From: Flavobacterium soyae
GTDB lineage: Bacteria; Bacteroidota; Bacteroidia; Flavobacteriales; Flavobacteriaceae
Length of the DNA stretch: 64,000 nucleotides
Assembly (NCBI RefSeq): GCF_021245985.1
Contig: NZ_JAJQXA010000016.1
Coordinates: 37,793 to 101,792, forward strand
Reading direction: 5' to 3'
The notes below the pieces were generated by a model, which searched no databases, was not told the DNA's origin, and saw only the letters and a program-made list of their open reading frames with translations. Both the position numbers and the translations under genes were made by a program. Position 1 is the first letter of the stretch; the number at the start of each line of letters is the position of its first letter. Below are positions 15,691 to 24,792 of this stretch, one piece after another.

Positions 15691-17061
15691 TTAACTAAGT
15701 TTGAAATTCTTTTCAATTGCTTTGATCATTTCCCCGGCAACATCTTTGTTTGTTGCGCCTTCAATTCCTTCAAGACCTGGAGAAGAGTTTACTTCAAGCA
15801 ATAAAGGTCCTTTTGAAGAACGAATAATATCAACTCCGGCAACTTTTAAATCCATAGCTTTTGCAGCCTTAATAGCGATCTTCTTTTCTTCGGCAGTTAC
15901 TTTGATGACAGATGCAGTTCCTCCAAGATGAATATTAGCTCTAAACTCGCCCGGCATGGCTTCACGCTGGATTGCTGCAACGACTTTACCGTCAATTACA
16001 AAACAGCGAATGTCTTTTCCGTTTGCTTCTTTAATAAATTCCTGAACTAAGATATTAGCATTTAAGCTTTTAAAAGCATTGATAACACTTTCTGCGGCTT
16101 TTTTGGTTTCGGCCAAAACAACCCCTTTTCCTTGTGTCCCTTCTAATAATTTGACAATTAGGGGAGAACCTCCAACCATTTTTATTAAATCGTCTGTATC
16201 TAAAGGAGAATTAGCAAAACCAGTTGTAGGGATGCCAATTCCGCTATGCAGTAATAATTGCAGAGAATATAATTTATCACGCGATTGGGTTATTGCTGAA
16301 GCAGAATTTAAACAAAAAACTTTCAAAGCTTCAAATTGACGTGTTAAGGCGCAGCCGTAAAAAGTAATGCTTGGACGGATACGAGGAATAATAGCATCAA
16401 ATTGATTCAGTATTTTTCCGCCGCGATAATGTATCTCAGGTGTTTTGGCATCCAGTTTCATATAGCATTCTTTGATGTTTAAAAAATGCATTTCATGACC
16501 GCGCATTTCACCTGCTTCCATGATTCTTTTATTGCTGTACAATTCAGGATTACTGGCTAAAAGTCCAATTCTTAAACCGGAACTGGCTTTTTCTGAGTTT
16601 TGATATAATTCTTTTAGAGATTCAGGCGTTGGCTGCCCTAACAGATATTTTTCTTCCGGATCTACCAGCACACGTCCGCTCATGGCTTCGCGCCCTAAAA
16701 GCATTCTAAAACCCATTGAGTCGCGATTGGTCAGGGTCATTTCGATTGGCCATTTTGAGTCGCCAATTCTAATGCTGGTCTGAATTACATAACGGTGTTC
16801 TCTAAAACCGCTTGAACTTTTTACAATTCTTTTATCAACAAGCGGGGCTTCGCAGTGAATGATGGTTTTGATATTATTTTGAATTGGATTAATGTCAAAT
16901 TTCACCCAATTGGCATCATTTTTTATAAAGGGAGCTATGTTTATAGCGTGCATTGCCGAAGTTTTGGCACCAGAATCGACGCGGGCCTTAATTGTCGGGA
17001 TTCCTAATTCTGGAAATGAGCACCATTCTTCGCTGCCTAAAATGACTTTGTGTTGAAGCAT
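15691..17061 (-). CDS. rimK: RimB-like retropepsin domain fused to RimK-type ATP-grasp glutamate ligase
   Basis: 456 residues with two modules. Residues ~3-145 match the ATP-dependent zinc protease/RimB family (PF05618 type): VILGSEEWCSFPELGIPTIK, then ARVDSGAKTSAMHA with the aspartyl-protease-like Asp29-Ser-Gly. Residues ~165-456 are a RimK ligase: LLASNPELYSN start, then the ATP-grasp core VKLLEGTQGKGVVLAE, LVQEFIKEANGKDIRCFVID and LLEVNSSPGLEGIE. RimK adds glutamates to ribosomal protein S6 or related peptides; RimB is thought to trim such tails. In many bacteria the two are separate genes, so one chain may carry both activities. The target in this organism is unproven. A single gene with its own promoter and terminator. 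Confidence 0.85.
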   Translation of the reverse strand: MLQHKVILGSEEWCSFPELGIPTIKARVDSGAKTSAMHAINIAPFIKNDANWVKFDINPIQNNIKTIIHCEAPLVDKRIVKSSSGFREHRYVIQTSIRIGDSKWPIEMTLTNRDSMGFRMLLGREAMSGRVLVDPEEKYLLGQPTPESLKELYQNSEKASSGLRIGLLASNPELYSNKRIMEAGEMRGHEMHFLNIKECYMKLDAKTPEIHYRGGKILNQFDAIIPRIRPSITFYGCALTRQFEALKVFCLNSASAITQSRDKLYSLQLLLHSGIGIPTTGFANSPLDTDDLIKMVGGSPLIVKLLEGTQGKGVVLAETKKAAESVINAFKSLNANILVQEFIKEANGKDIRCFVIDGKVVAAIQREAMPGEFRANIHLGGTASVIKVTAEEKKIAIKAAKAMDLKVAGVDIIRSSKGPLLLEVNSSPGLEGIEGATNKDVAGEMIKAIEKNFKLS

Positions 17062-17090
17062 ACGTTGTTTTTTATTATAGAATTTAAATT

Positions 17091-17098
17091 CAAAAGTA
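17091..17098 (-). promoter_or_regulatory. -7 box TACTTTTG of the rimK-like gene
   Basis: Perfect TAnnTTTG on the minus strand, 29 bp before the ATG at 17061. Confidence 0.45.
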
Positions 17099-17132
17099 GC
17101 TATTTGCTTTTACTAAAGATAGTAAATTATTC

Positions 17133-17172
17133 AAAAAAAATACCCGTTAGGTTATGAAAACGTAACGGGTAA
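17133..17172 (-). terminator. Terminator of clpC
   Basis: Minus strand TACCCGTTA...TAACGGGTA followed by TTTTTTTT; a strong hairpin 29 bp past the clpC stop. Confidence 0.85.
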
Positions 17173-17200
17173 ATTATTTTTGTTATGATTTTTAACTAAT

Positions 17201-19747
17201 TTATTGATTTGTCGGCTCTTCGGCTTTGTGTATTTCTACTGAAAGTTCTTGAGAGTCATCTTTTAAATCCATTAAGATTTCATCACCTGAATGTATTTTT
17301 GAAGTGATGATTTCTTCGGCTAACAAATCTTCAACATATTTTTGAATTGCTCTTTTAAGCGGTCTTGCTCCAAATTGCTTATCAAAACCTTTTTCTGCAA
17401 TAAATGCTTTTGCTTTGTCTGTTAAGCTTAATTTGTAACCTAATTCAGCAATACGAGAATATAGTTTTTTCAATTCAATTTCGATGATCACATCAATATC
17501 TGCTTTTTCTAAACTGTTGAATACGATTACGTCGTCAATTCTGTTTAAGAATTCAGGAGCAAAGGTTTTCTTCAAAGCATTTTCGATAATGCTTTTTGAG
17601 TTTTCATCGGCCTGAGCTACTTTTGCAGCAGTTCCAAATCCTACACCTTGTCCGAAATCTTTTAACTGACGTGCACCAACGTTGGATGTCATGATAATAA
17701 TAGTGTTTTTAAAGTCGATTTTACGACCTAAACTATCGTTTAAATATCCGTCATCTAAAACTTGCAGCATCATATTAAACACATCCGGGTGTGCTTTTTC
17801 GATCTCGTCTAAAAGTACAACGCAATATGGTTTTCTGCGAACTTTTTCAGTTAACTGACCGCCTTCTTCATAACCTACATATCCCGGAGGCGCTCCAACT
17901 AAACGAGAAATAGCAAATTTTTCCATGTATTCGCTCATATCGATACGAATTAACGCATCTTCAGAATCGAATAATTCTTTTGCCAGTACTTTAGCCAATT
18001 GTGTTTTACCAACCCCGGTTTGACCTAAGAAAATGAATGAACCAATTGGTTTATTAGGATCTTTAAGTCCGGCTCTGTTACGTTGAATAGAACGTGCAAT
18101 TTTAAGAACAGCTTCATTTTGCCCAATTACTTTATTTTGGATTAATTCAGGTAATTGTGCTAATTTGTTGCTTTCTGTTTGTGCAATTCGGTTTACAGGA
18201 ATTCCTGTCATCATGGAAACAACATCGGCTACATTATCTTCTGTAACTTCAATTCTGTTGTTTTTAGAATCTTCTTCCCATTGTTCTTGTGCTAAAGCAA
18301 GATCTTTTTCGATGCGTTTTTCATCATCGCGAAGTTTGGCAGCTTCTTCATATTTTTGTTTCTTAACTACCATGTTTTTCATTTCGCGAACTTCTTCTAA
18401 CTGACGCTCTAAATCCAAAATTTGTTTTGGAACATCAATATTAGTAATGTGAACACGAGATCCGGCTTCGTCCATCGCGTCGATAGCTTTGTCTGGTAAG
18501 AAACGCTCAGACATATATCTGTTTGTTAATTTAACACAAGCTTCAATTGCTTCTTGCGTATAAGTAACATTGTGGTGGTCTTCGTATTTGTCTTTTACGT
18601 TGTTCAAAATGGCAATTGTTTCTTCAACAGAAGTTGGTTCTACAATTACTTTTTGAAAACGTCTTTCAAGAGCACCATCTTTTTCAATATATTGTCTGTA
18701 CTCGTCAAGAGTTGTAGCACCAATACATTGTATTTCTCCTCTTGCTAATGCAGGTTTAAACATGTTTGAGGCATCAAGCGAACCTGTTGCTCCTCCAGCT
18801 CCTACAATAGTATGGATTTCATCTATAAAAAGAATAATGTCATCGTTTTTCTCAAGCTCGTTCATGACGGCCTTCATTCGTTCTTCAAATTGTCCTCTGT
18901 ATTTTGTTCCGGCAACTAAACTTGCCAAATCAAGAGTAACAACACGTTTGTGAAAAAGAATACGTGATACTTTCTTCTGGATAATACGCAGGGCAAGTCC
19001 TTCTGCAATAGCAGATTTACCAACTCCGGGTTCTCCAATAAGAAGCGGATTGTTCTTTTTTCTTCGGCTTAAAATTTGTGAAACACGTTCAATTTCTTTT
19101 TCGCGTCCTACAACAGGATCTAGTTTTCCTTCTTCAGCCATTTCTGTTAAATCTCTCCCAAAATTATCTAAAACTGGAGTTTTAGATTTTTTGTTTGACT
19201 TATTGGCTGGATTATTAAAACTGCTTTCCTTTAGACTGTCATCTTGTCCTGAATCGTCATTGTACGATTCGTTTCTTGGCAAGTTTTCTAAGAATTCTTC
19301 TTCGTTTGGCGTCATGTTTAAATATTGTTCTTTGGCTATGTCATAATCTATTTTTAGCTTATTCAACAGCTTGGTTGTTGGATCGTTTTCGTTTCGTAAG
19401 ATGCATAGAAGCAAATGAGCTGTGCTAATCGATGAACTTTGAAATACTTTAGCTTCAAGAAAAGTGGTCTTCAGTGCCCTTTCGGCTTGTCGGGTAAGAT
19501 GAAGGTTTTTCTTTTCGGCATTTACCTCAACGCTATGGTTGGCTGGACTCAGTATTTCTACTTTCCTGCGTAAATGGTCTAAATCGACTGCCAGGTTATT
19601 AAGTATATGAATAGCTTTTCCGTTACCATCTCTTAAAATGCCCAGCATTAGATGTTCAGTACCAATAAAGTCGTGTCCTAAACGAAGGGCTTCTTCCTTA
19701 CTGTATGTAATAACATCTTTTACTCTTGGTGAAAAATTATCATCCAT
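17201..19747 (-). CDS. clpC: ATP-dependent Clp protease ATP-binding subunit ClpC
   Basis: An 848-residue Hsp100/AAA+ unfoldase that feeds ClpP. The N-terminal Clp_N repeats (FSPRVKDVITYSKEEALRLG, HDFIGTEHLMLGIL) are followed by a flexible Ser/Asn-rich linker (~150-200), AAA-1 with Walker A GEPGVGKSAIAEG (~residue 238), a UVR/coiled-coil middle domain (KQKYEEAAKLRDDEKRIEKD) that marks ClpC rather than ClpB or ClpA, and AAA-2 with Walker A GQTGVGKTQLAK (~577) and SEYMEKFAISRLVGAPPGYV. The Clp_D2-small domain closes the chain. The acidic tail after LLAEEI is longer than usual. Divergent from gyrA. Confidence 0.96.
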   Translation of the reverse strand: MDDNFSPRVKDVITYSKEEALRLGHDFIGTEHLMLGILRDGNGKAIHILNNLAVDLDHLRRKVEILSPANHSVEVNAEKKNLHLTRQAERALKTTFLEAKVFQSSSISTAHLLLCILRNENDPTTKLLNKLKIDYDIAKEQYLNMTPNEEEFLENLPRNESYNDDSGQDDSLKESSFNNPANKSNKKSKTPVLDNFGRDLTEMAEEGKLDPVVGREKEIERVSQILSRRKKNNPLLIGEPGVGKSAIAEGLALRIIQKKVSRILFHKRVVTLDLASLVAGTKYRGQFEERMKAVMNELEKNDDIILFIDEIHTIVGAGGATGSLDASNMFKPALARGEIQCIGATTLDEYRQYIEKDGALERRFQKVIVEPTSVEETIAILNNVKDKYEDHHNVTYTQEAIEACVKLTNRYMSERFLPDKAIDAMDEAGSRVHITNIDVPKQILDLERQLEEVREMKNMVVKKQKYEEAAKLRDDEKRIEKDLALAQEQWEEDSKNNRIEVTEDNVADVVSMMTGIPVNRIAQTESNKLAQLPELIQNKVIGQNEAVLKIARSIQRNRAGLKDPNKPIGSFIFLGQTGVGKTQLAKVLAKELFDSEDALIRIDMSEYMEKFAISRLVGAPPGYVGYEEGGQLTEKVRRKPYCVVLLDEIEKAHPDVFNMMLQVLDDGYLNDSLGRKIDFKNTIIIMTSNVGARQLKDFGQGVGFGTAAKVAQADENSKSIIENALKKTFAPEFLNRIDDVIVFNSLEKADIDVIIEIELKKLYSRIAELGYKLSLTDKAKAFIAEKGFDKQFGARPLKRAIQKYVEDLLAEEIITSKIHSGDEILMDLKDDSQELSVEIHKAEEPTNQ

Positions 19748-20004
19748 AATATATAATTGGTATTGTAAATTTAATGAATTACAGTTTGAAAAACAAAAAC
19801 CATACCCATCGAGAACTACTGTCAGCTAATTGACAAAAAAAATAACAATAAAAGCGTTAAAAAACGCTTAATTTATTAACTAAAAGCTAAAATAAAGTTG
19901 TTAATAAATCATTTAAATAAGTGTAAGGAAATAGCTGAAAAAATTTTAAAAAAACGTATCTTGGCACGCTTTGAAACTAAATAATTATTTAAACATAACA
20001 ACTT

Positions 20005-22644
20005 ATGTCTGAAGGAGAAAAGTTAATTCCTATTAACATTGAAGATGAAATGAAATCTGCTTACATTGATTATTCGATGTCAGTAATTGTATCGAGAGCG
20101 CTTCCTGATGTTAGAGATGGCTTGAAACCAGTGCATCGAAGAGTTCTTTACGGAATGTATGATTTAGGTGTAACTTCAAGATCTGCCCACAAAAAATCTG
20201 CAAGAATTGTAGGGGAGGTTCTGGGTAAGTATCACCCTCACGGAGATACCTCAGTTTATGATGCAATGGTTCGTATGGCTCAGGAGTGGAGTATGCGATA
20301 TTTATTAGTTGATGGTCAGGGTAATTTTGGTTCTGTCGATGGAGACAGTCCGGCAGCGATGCGTTATACTGAGGCCAGAATGCGCAAAATCTCAGAAGAT
20401 ATTATGGCAGATATCGAAAAAGAAACAGTTGATTTTCAACTAAACTTTGACGATACTTTATATGAGCCAAAAGTAATGCCAACAAGAGTTCCTACTTTAT
20501 TGGTAAACGGAGCAACTGGTATTGCAGTAGGTATGGCAACCAATATGCCGCCGCACAATTTAACGGAAGTTATTAATGGTACACTAGCTTACCTTGATAA
20601 TAATGATATTGAAGTAGACGAATTAATAACACATATTAAAGCTCCGGATTTTCCAACCGGTGGTGTAATATATGGTTACGAAGGCGTTCGTGAAGCTTTT
20701 AAAACAGGTAGAGGACGTATTGTAATGCGTGCGAAAGTTGGCTTCGAAGAAGTTGACGGAAGAGAATGTATTATCGTTACCGAAATTCCTTATCAGGTTA
20801 ACAAAGCCGAAATGATCAAACGTACGGCTGATTTGGTAAATGATAAAAAAATCGATGGTATTGCAAATATTCGTGACGAGTCTGATAGAAACGGTATGCG
20901 TATCGTTTATATCTTAAAACGCGACGCTACTCCAAACGTAGTTTTAAATACCTTATATAAGTATACACAATTACAATCTTCTTTCAGTGTAAACAACATT
21001 GCATTAGTAAAAGGACGCCCTCAATTGTTGAATCTAAAAGATATGATTCACTACTTTATTGAGCACCGTCATGATGTAGTGGTTAGAAGAACACAGTTTG
21101 AATTGCGTAAAGCAGAAGAAAGAGCACATATTTTAGAAGGATTAATCATTGCTTCTGATAATATTGATGAAGTAATTGCGTTAATTAGAGGTTCTAAAAA
21201 CACAGATGAAGCGAGAGAGAAATTAATCGAAAGATTTAAATTATCTGACATTCAGGCTCGTGCAATTGTAGAAATGCGTTTACGTCAGTTAACAGGACTG
21301 GAGCAGGATAAACTAAGAGCTGAGTTTGAAGAATTAATGAAATTAATCGAGCATTTAAAAGCTTTATTAGCAGATGTTAATTTAAGAACTAATTTGATTA
21401 AAGAAGAGCTTATTGAAATTCGCGATAAATATGGCGATGCCCGCCGTTCTCAAATTGAATATTCTGGAGGAGATGTAAGTATCGAAGATTTAATTGCTGA
21501 TGAAAATGTGGTAATTACAATTTCGCACGCAGGTTATATTAAACGTACAAACCTTACAGAATATAAAACACAAAATAGAGGCGGAGTTGGTCAAAAAAGC
21601 GCCGGAACAAGAGATCAGGATTTCCTTGAACACATGTTCGTTGCAACAAACCACCAATATATGATGTTCTTTACGCAAAAAGGAAAATGTTTCTGGATGC
21701 GTGTTTACGAAATTCCGGAAGGAAGTAAAACTGCAAAAGGCAGGGCAATTCAAAACTTAGTAAACATTGAAAGCGACGATAAAGTAAAGGCTTTCATTTG
21801 TACACAAGATTTAAAAGATAAAGACTATATCAATACGCATAACCTTGTAATGGTTACGAAACAAGGACAGGTTAAGAAAACTTCTTTAGAGAAATATTCT
21901 AAACCTCGTGTAAATGGAGTTGCCGCTATTACAATTAAAGAAGGGGATGAATTACTTGAAGCTAAATTAACCGATGGAGAAAGCCAAATTATCCTGGCAG
22001 TTAAATCTGGTAAATTAGTTCGTTTTGAAGAAACCAAAACACGCCCTATGGGAAGAACAGCTTCTGGAGTTCGTGGAATTTCTTTAAAAGATGATACTGA
22101 TGAAGTAATTGGTATGGTTACTGTTGCTAAAAATGATGTTGCTGATTCTCAAATATTAGTTGTAACTGAAAACGGATACGGAAAACGTACTAAATTAGTT
22201 GATGATGATGGAGAAGATGTTTACAGAATTACAAACCGTGGAGGTAAAGGGGTTAAAACTCTTAATATCACGGAGAAAACAGGAAAATTAATTTCAATTA
22301 ACGCCGTTACGGATTCTGATGATTTAATGATTATCAATAAATCTGGATTAACAATTAGAATGGCGATTGAGGATTTACGTGTTATGGGACGTGCTACTCA
22401 AGGTGTTAGATTGATTAACCTAAAAGGAAAAGATTCTATCGCTGCTGTTACAAAAGTTATGAAAGATGATGCAGAAGAAGTTGTTGTAGATGAAGATGGT
22501 AACGTTGTAGAATCTGCTATTGAAAGAGTTAAACCGGATTTAGAAGTTCTTGAAGATGACGGAACTGCTGATGACGATGACGATGACTCTGATGATGTAG
22601 TGGAAGACGAAGATGATTCTGAAGAAGAAGAATCTGAAGAATAA
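20005..22644 (+). CDS. gyrA: DNA gyrase subunit A
   Basis: 879 residues. The breakage-reunion domain carries the catalytic Arg120-Tyr121 (AAMRYTEARM). The quinolone-determining region reads YHPHGDTSVYDAM: Thr82 stands where E. coli has Ser83, with Asp86 matching Asp87, a natural Thr as in some other genera. The C-terminal beta-pinwheel (~510-815) contains the GyrA-box-like QNRGGVGQKSAG and later TNRGGKGVKT, which supports gyrase rather than topo IV. The last ~40 residues are an extreme Asp/Glu tail. It stands alone, divergent from clpC, and 46 bp before a TPR gene on the same strand. TATCTTGG at ~19955-19965 is a 7/8 -7 box. Confidence 0.97.
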   Translation: MSEGEKLIPINIEDEMKSAYIDYSMSVIVSRALPDVRDGLKPVHRRVLYGMYDLGVTSRSAHKKSARIVGEVLGKYHPHGDTSVYDAMVRMAQEWSMRYLLVDGQGNFGSVDGDSPAAMRYTEARMRKISEDIMADIEKETVDFQLNFDDTLYEPKVMPTRVPTLLVNGATGIAVGMATNMPPHNLTEVINGTLAYLDNNDIEVDELITHIKAPDFPTGGVIYGYEGVREAFKTGRGRIVMRAKVGFEEVDGRECIIVTEIPYQVNKAEMIKRTADLVNDKKIDGIANIRDESDRNGMRIVYILKRDATPNVVLNTLYKYTQLQSSFSVNNIALVKGRPQLLNLKDMIHYFIEHRHDVVVRRTQFELRKAEERAHILEGLIIASDNIDEVIALIRGSKNTDEAREKLIERFKLSDIQARAIVEMRLRQLTGLEQDKLRAEFEELMKLIEHLKALLADVNLRTNLIKEELIEIRDKYGDARRSQIEYSGGDVSIEDLIADENVVITISHAGYIKRTNLTEYKTQNRGGVGQKSAGTRDQDFLEHMFVATNHQYMMFFTQKGKCFWMRVYEIPEGSKTAKGRAIQNLVNIESDDKVKAFICTQDLKDKDYINTHNLVMVTKQGQVKKTSLEKYSKPRVNGVAAITIKEGDELLEAKLTDGESQIILAVKSGKLVRFEETKTRPMGRTASGVRGISLKDDTDEVIGMVTVAKNDVADSQILVVTENGYGKRTKLVDDDGEDVYRITNRGGKGVKTLNITEKTGKLISINAVTDSDDLMIINKSGLTIRMAIEDLRVMGRATQGVRLINLKGKDSIAAVTKVMKDDAEEVVVDEDGNVVESAIERVKPDLEVLEDDGTADDDDDDSDDVVEDEDDSEEEESEE

Positions 22645-22690
22645 AAGTAAAACCACAAGAAAATTAAATTAAATATACAAATTGAACATT

Positions 22691-23962
22691 ATGAAAAGTA
22701 AATATGTTATACTAGCGTCAGCTTTACTGATTTCTGTAGCTACATTTGCTCAAAAAGATCAGATTAAAAATGCTGAAAAAGCATTAAAAAGCGGTGATGC
22801 GCAAGGGGCACTTGCTCAGCTAAAAGATGCAGAGAACTTAATTGTGAATGCAAAAGATACGGAGCAGGCACAGTACTATTTTGTACAAGGAAATGCTTAT
22901 TTAGATCTTGCTAACAAAAAAGTTGAAGAAAGTAAAAATTTAAGCGCAGCTGCTGACAGCTATAAAAAATTAATCGAAGTTGAGAAAGCATCTGGAAAAC
23001 AAAAATATTCTACACAAGCAGCGACTTCAATTACAAATATTAAAGGTTTGTTGATTAATTCTGCAATTGCAGATACTCAGGCAAATAAACATGCTGACGG
23101 AGCTAAAAAATTATATGATGCTTACTTGTTAGATAAAAATGACACTATCAACCTGTACTATGCAGCATCTACAGCTGTAAACGCTCAGGATTTCGATACT
23201 GCACTTCCGATGTATGAAGAGTTAAAAAAATTAAACTATTCTGGTAAAGGGACTTTATATTTAGCTACAAACAAAGCAAATAACAATGAAGATAACTTTG
23301 CTAACGCTAAAGAAAGAGATTTAGCTATAAAATTAGGAACTCACGAAAAACCTAAAACAGAAGCTATTCCTTCAAAAAGAGGTGAAATCTACAAAAATTT
23401 AGCGTTGATTTTAGTTCAAAAAGGAAAAATTGAAGAAGCTAAGAAAGCAATTGCTGATGCCAGAAAAACAAATCCGGATGACAGTTCTTTGATTCTTACA
23501 GAAGCTAACTTATATCTTGAAACAAAAGATTATGAGCAGTACAAAAAACTAGTTGGAGAAGCGTTACAAAAAGATCCAAACAATGCTGATTTAGTATTCA
23601 ACTTAGGAGTGTTAAGTGCAAATGCAAAAAACGATGCAGATGCTGAGAAATACTACTTAAAAGCTATTGAAATCAATCCAAACTATACTAATGCATACCT
23701 GAACCTTGCGGCATTAAAGTTAGAAGCTGAAAAGCCAATTATTGATGAAATGAATAAATTGGGTACTTCTGCAAAAGATATGAAACGTTATGATATTTTA
23801 AAAGCGCAGAGAGAAGGGGTTTTTAAAGGTGTAATTCCTTACCTTAAAAAAGCAAATGAATTAGATCCTAAAAACGAAGATGTTGCTAAAACATTATTAG
23901 GAGTTTACAAGGCATTAGAAATGACTGCAGAGGCAAAAGCTTTAAAAGCTACAATGAACTAA
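22691..23962 (+). CDS. Exported tetratricopeptide-repeat protein
   Basis: 423 residues from the ATG at 22691; the open frame begins three codons earlier with TTG, but MKSKYVILASALLISVATFA is a clean signal peptide, cleaved before QKDQ. At least four TPR units are visible, best at ~250-350 (LILTEANLYLETKDYEQYKK, LVFNLGVLSANAKNDADAEK, NYTNAYLNLAALKLEAEK). The protein is Lys/Ala-rich and probably periplasmic, acting as a protein-interaction scaffold. It follows gyrA closely and may be read through from it; a strong terminator follows. No specific partner can be named. Confidence 0.85.
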   Translation: MKSKYVILASALLISVATFAQKDQIKNAEKALKSGDAQGALAQLKDAENLIVNAKDTEQAQYYFVQGNAYLDLANKKVEESKNLSAAADSYKKLIEVEKASGKQKYSTQAATSITNIKGLLINSAIADTQANKHADGAKKLYDAYLLDKNDTINLYYAASTAVNAQDFDTALPMYEELKKLNYSGKGTLYLATNKANNNEDNFANAKERDLAIKLGTHEKPKTEAIPSKRGEIYKNLALILVQKGKIEEAKKAIADARKTNPDDSSLILTEANLYLETKDYEQYKKLVGEALQKDPNNADLVFNLGVLSANAKNDADAEKYYLKAIEINPNYTNAYLNLAALKLEAEKPIIDEMNKLGTSAKDMKRYDILKAQREGVFKGVIPYLKKANELDPKNEDVAKTLLGVYKALEMTAEAKALKATMN

Positions 23963-23982
23963 TATTAGTCATTTCATTTTAT

Positions 23983-24017
23983 AAAAAAACCATCAGCCAC
24001 AACTGATGGTTTTTTTA
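23983..24017. terminator. Bidirectional terminator between the TPR gene and osmC
   Basis: AAAAAACCATCAG-CCACAA-CTGATGGTTTTTTT: perfect 13-bp stem with A- and T-runs on both sides; serves the two convergent genes. Confidence 0.9.
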
Positions 24018-24033
24018 TGCTTAGTAAAATAGC

Positions 24034-24453
24034 TTAATTTACTAATGATACAGACAAAGTTATTGTTGTATTTAAAAGTTTTGAAATCGGACAGATTTCT
24101 TTTGCTTTTGCAGCAGTTTTTTCAAATTCTTCTGCTGATATTGATGGCACTTTTCCTTTTAAGTCTAAATGAATTAATGTTATAGAACCATCTTCAAAAG
24201 TTACTGCAGCTTCTGTAGATAAATCATCTGCAGTAAAACCTGCTTCGTTAAGTAAAAAGCTTAACTGCATTGTAAAACAGCCGGAATGTGCCGCCGCAAC
24301 TAATTCTTCAGGATTAGTTCCAACTCCATCTGCAAATCTTGTTTTAAAAGACAATTGTGCGTTATCTAATGTTGTACTTTGTGTACTTATAGTTCCTTTT
24401 CCTTCCATGCCGGTTCCTTTCCAGTTGGCATTTGCTTTTCTTGTAAATTTCAT
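24034..24453 (-). CDS. OsmC-family peroxiredoxin
   Basis: 139 residues, the length of OsmC/Ohr proteins. The two redox cysteines are Cys59 in ELVAAAHSGCFTMQLSFLL and Cys121 in AKEICPISKLL, with Glu49 and Arg39 in the usual positions of the active site (FKTRFADGVGTNPEEL). The N-terminal WKG and C-terminal ITLSVSLV strands fit OsmC (osmotically inducible) more than Ohr. It reduces organic hydroperoxides in the cytoplasm. A single gene with a perfect -7 box 67 bp upstream. Confidence 0.9.
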   Translation of the reverse strand: MKFTRKANANWKGTGMEGKGTISTQSTTLDNAQLSFKTRFADGVGTNPEELVAAAHSGCFTMQLSFLLNEAGFTADDLSTEAAVTFEDGSITLIHLDLKGKVPSISAEEFEKTAAKAKEICPISKLLNTTITLSVSLVN

Positions 24454-24519
24454 ATTCTTCTTAATTTAAAAATTAGTATTAAATGTTATTTGTTTGATTG
24501 TTTGTTAATAGTGGTAACT

Positions 24520-24527
24520 CAAATATA
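24520..24527 (-). promoter_or_regulatory. -7 box TATATTTG of the osmC-like gene
   Basis: Perfect TAnnTTTG on the minus strand; no clear -33 box. The 339-bp gap 24454-24792 holds this box, the CGCAAAG inverted repeat and the DUF349 terminator. Confidence 0.4.
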
Positions 24528-24596
24528 ATCAATATTTTGCAGAATAGTTTTACGAAATTTAATGAGAATGTTAAGTTTTAGGTTTGTTATGATTTT

Positions 24597-24710
24597 ACCG
24601 CAAAGCACGCAAAGGTTTACGCAAAGTCCGCAAAGTTTTTAAGTAAAGCTTTGCGAACTTTGCGCTTTAATAAATCCCCAATAAATAAATTTCTTTGCGT
24701 GCTTTGCGGT
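24597..24710. repeat. CGCAAAG inverted repeat
   Basis: Arms ACCGCAAAGCACGCAAAG (24597-24614) and its exact 18-bp inverse (24693-24710), with further inner pairs (GTCCGCAAAG versus CTTTGCG). Related fragments are at 6216-6287, 31470-31510 and 63881-63892. Confidence 0.85.
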
Positions 24711-24723
24711 TAAAAAAATAAGC

Positions 24724-24761
24724 ATAAAAAAAAGGTGCAATGAATTTCATTACACCTTTTA
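24724..24761 (-). terminator. Terminator of the DUF349 gene
   Basis: Minus-strand stem AAAAGGTGTAATGAA...TTCATTGCACCTTTT followed by TTTT. Just beyond, at 24772-24790, GACTTCGCTCAACCTGACA is a lone outer arm of the element seen at 6309-6520. Confidence 0.8.
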
Positions 24762-24792
24762 TATTTAAATTCGACTTCGCTCAACCTGACAA

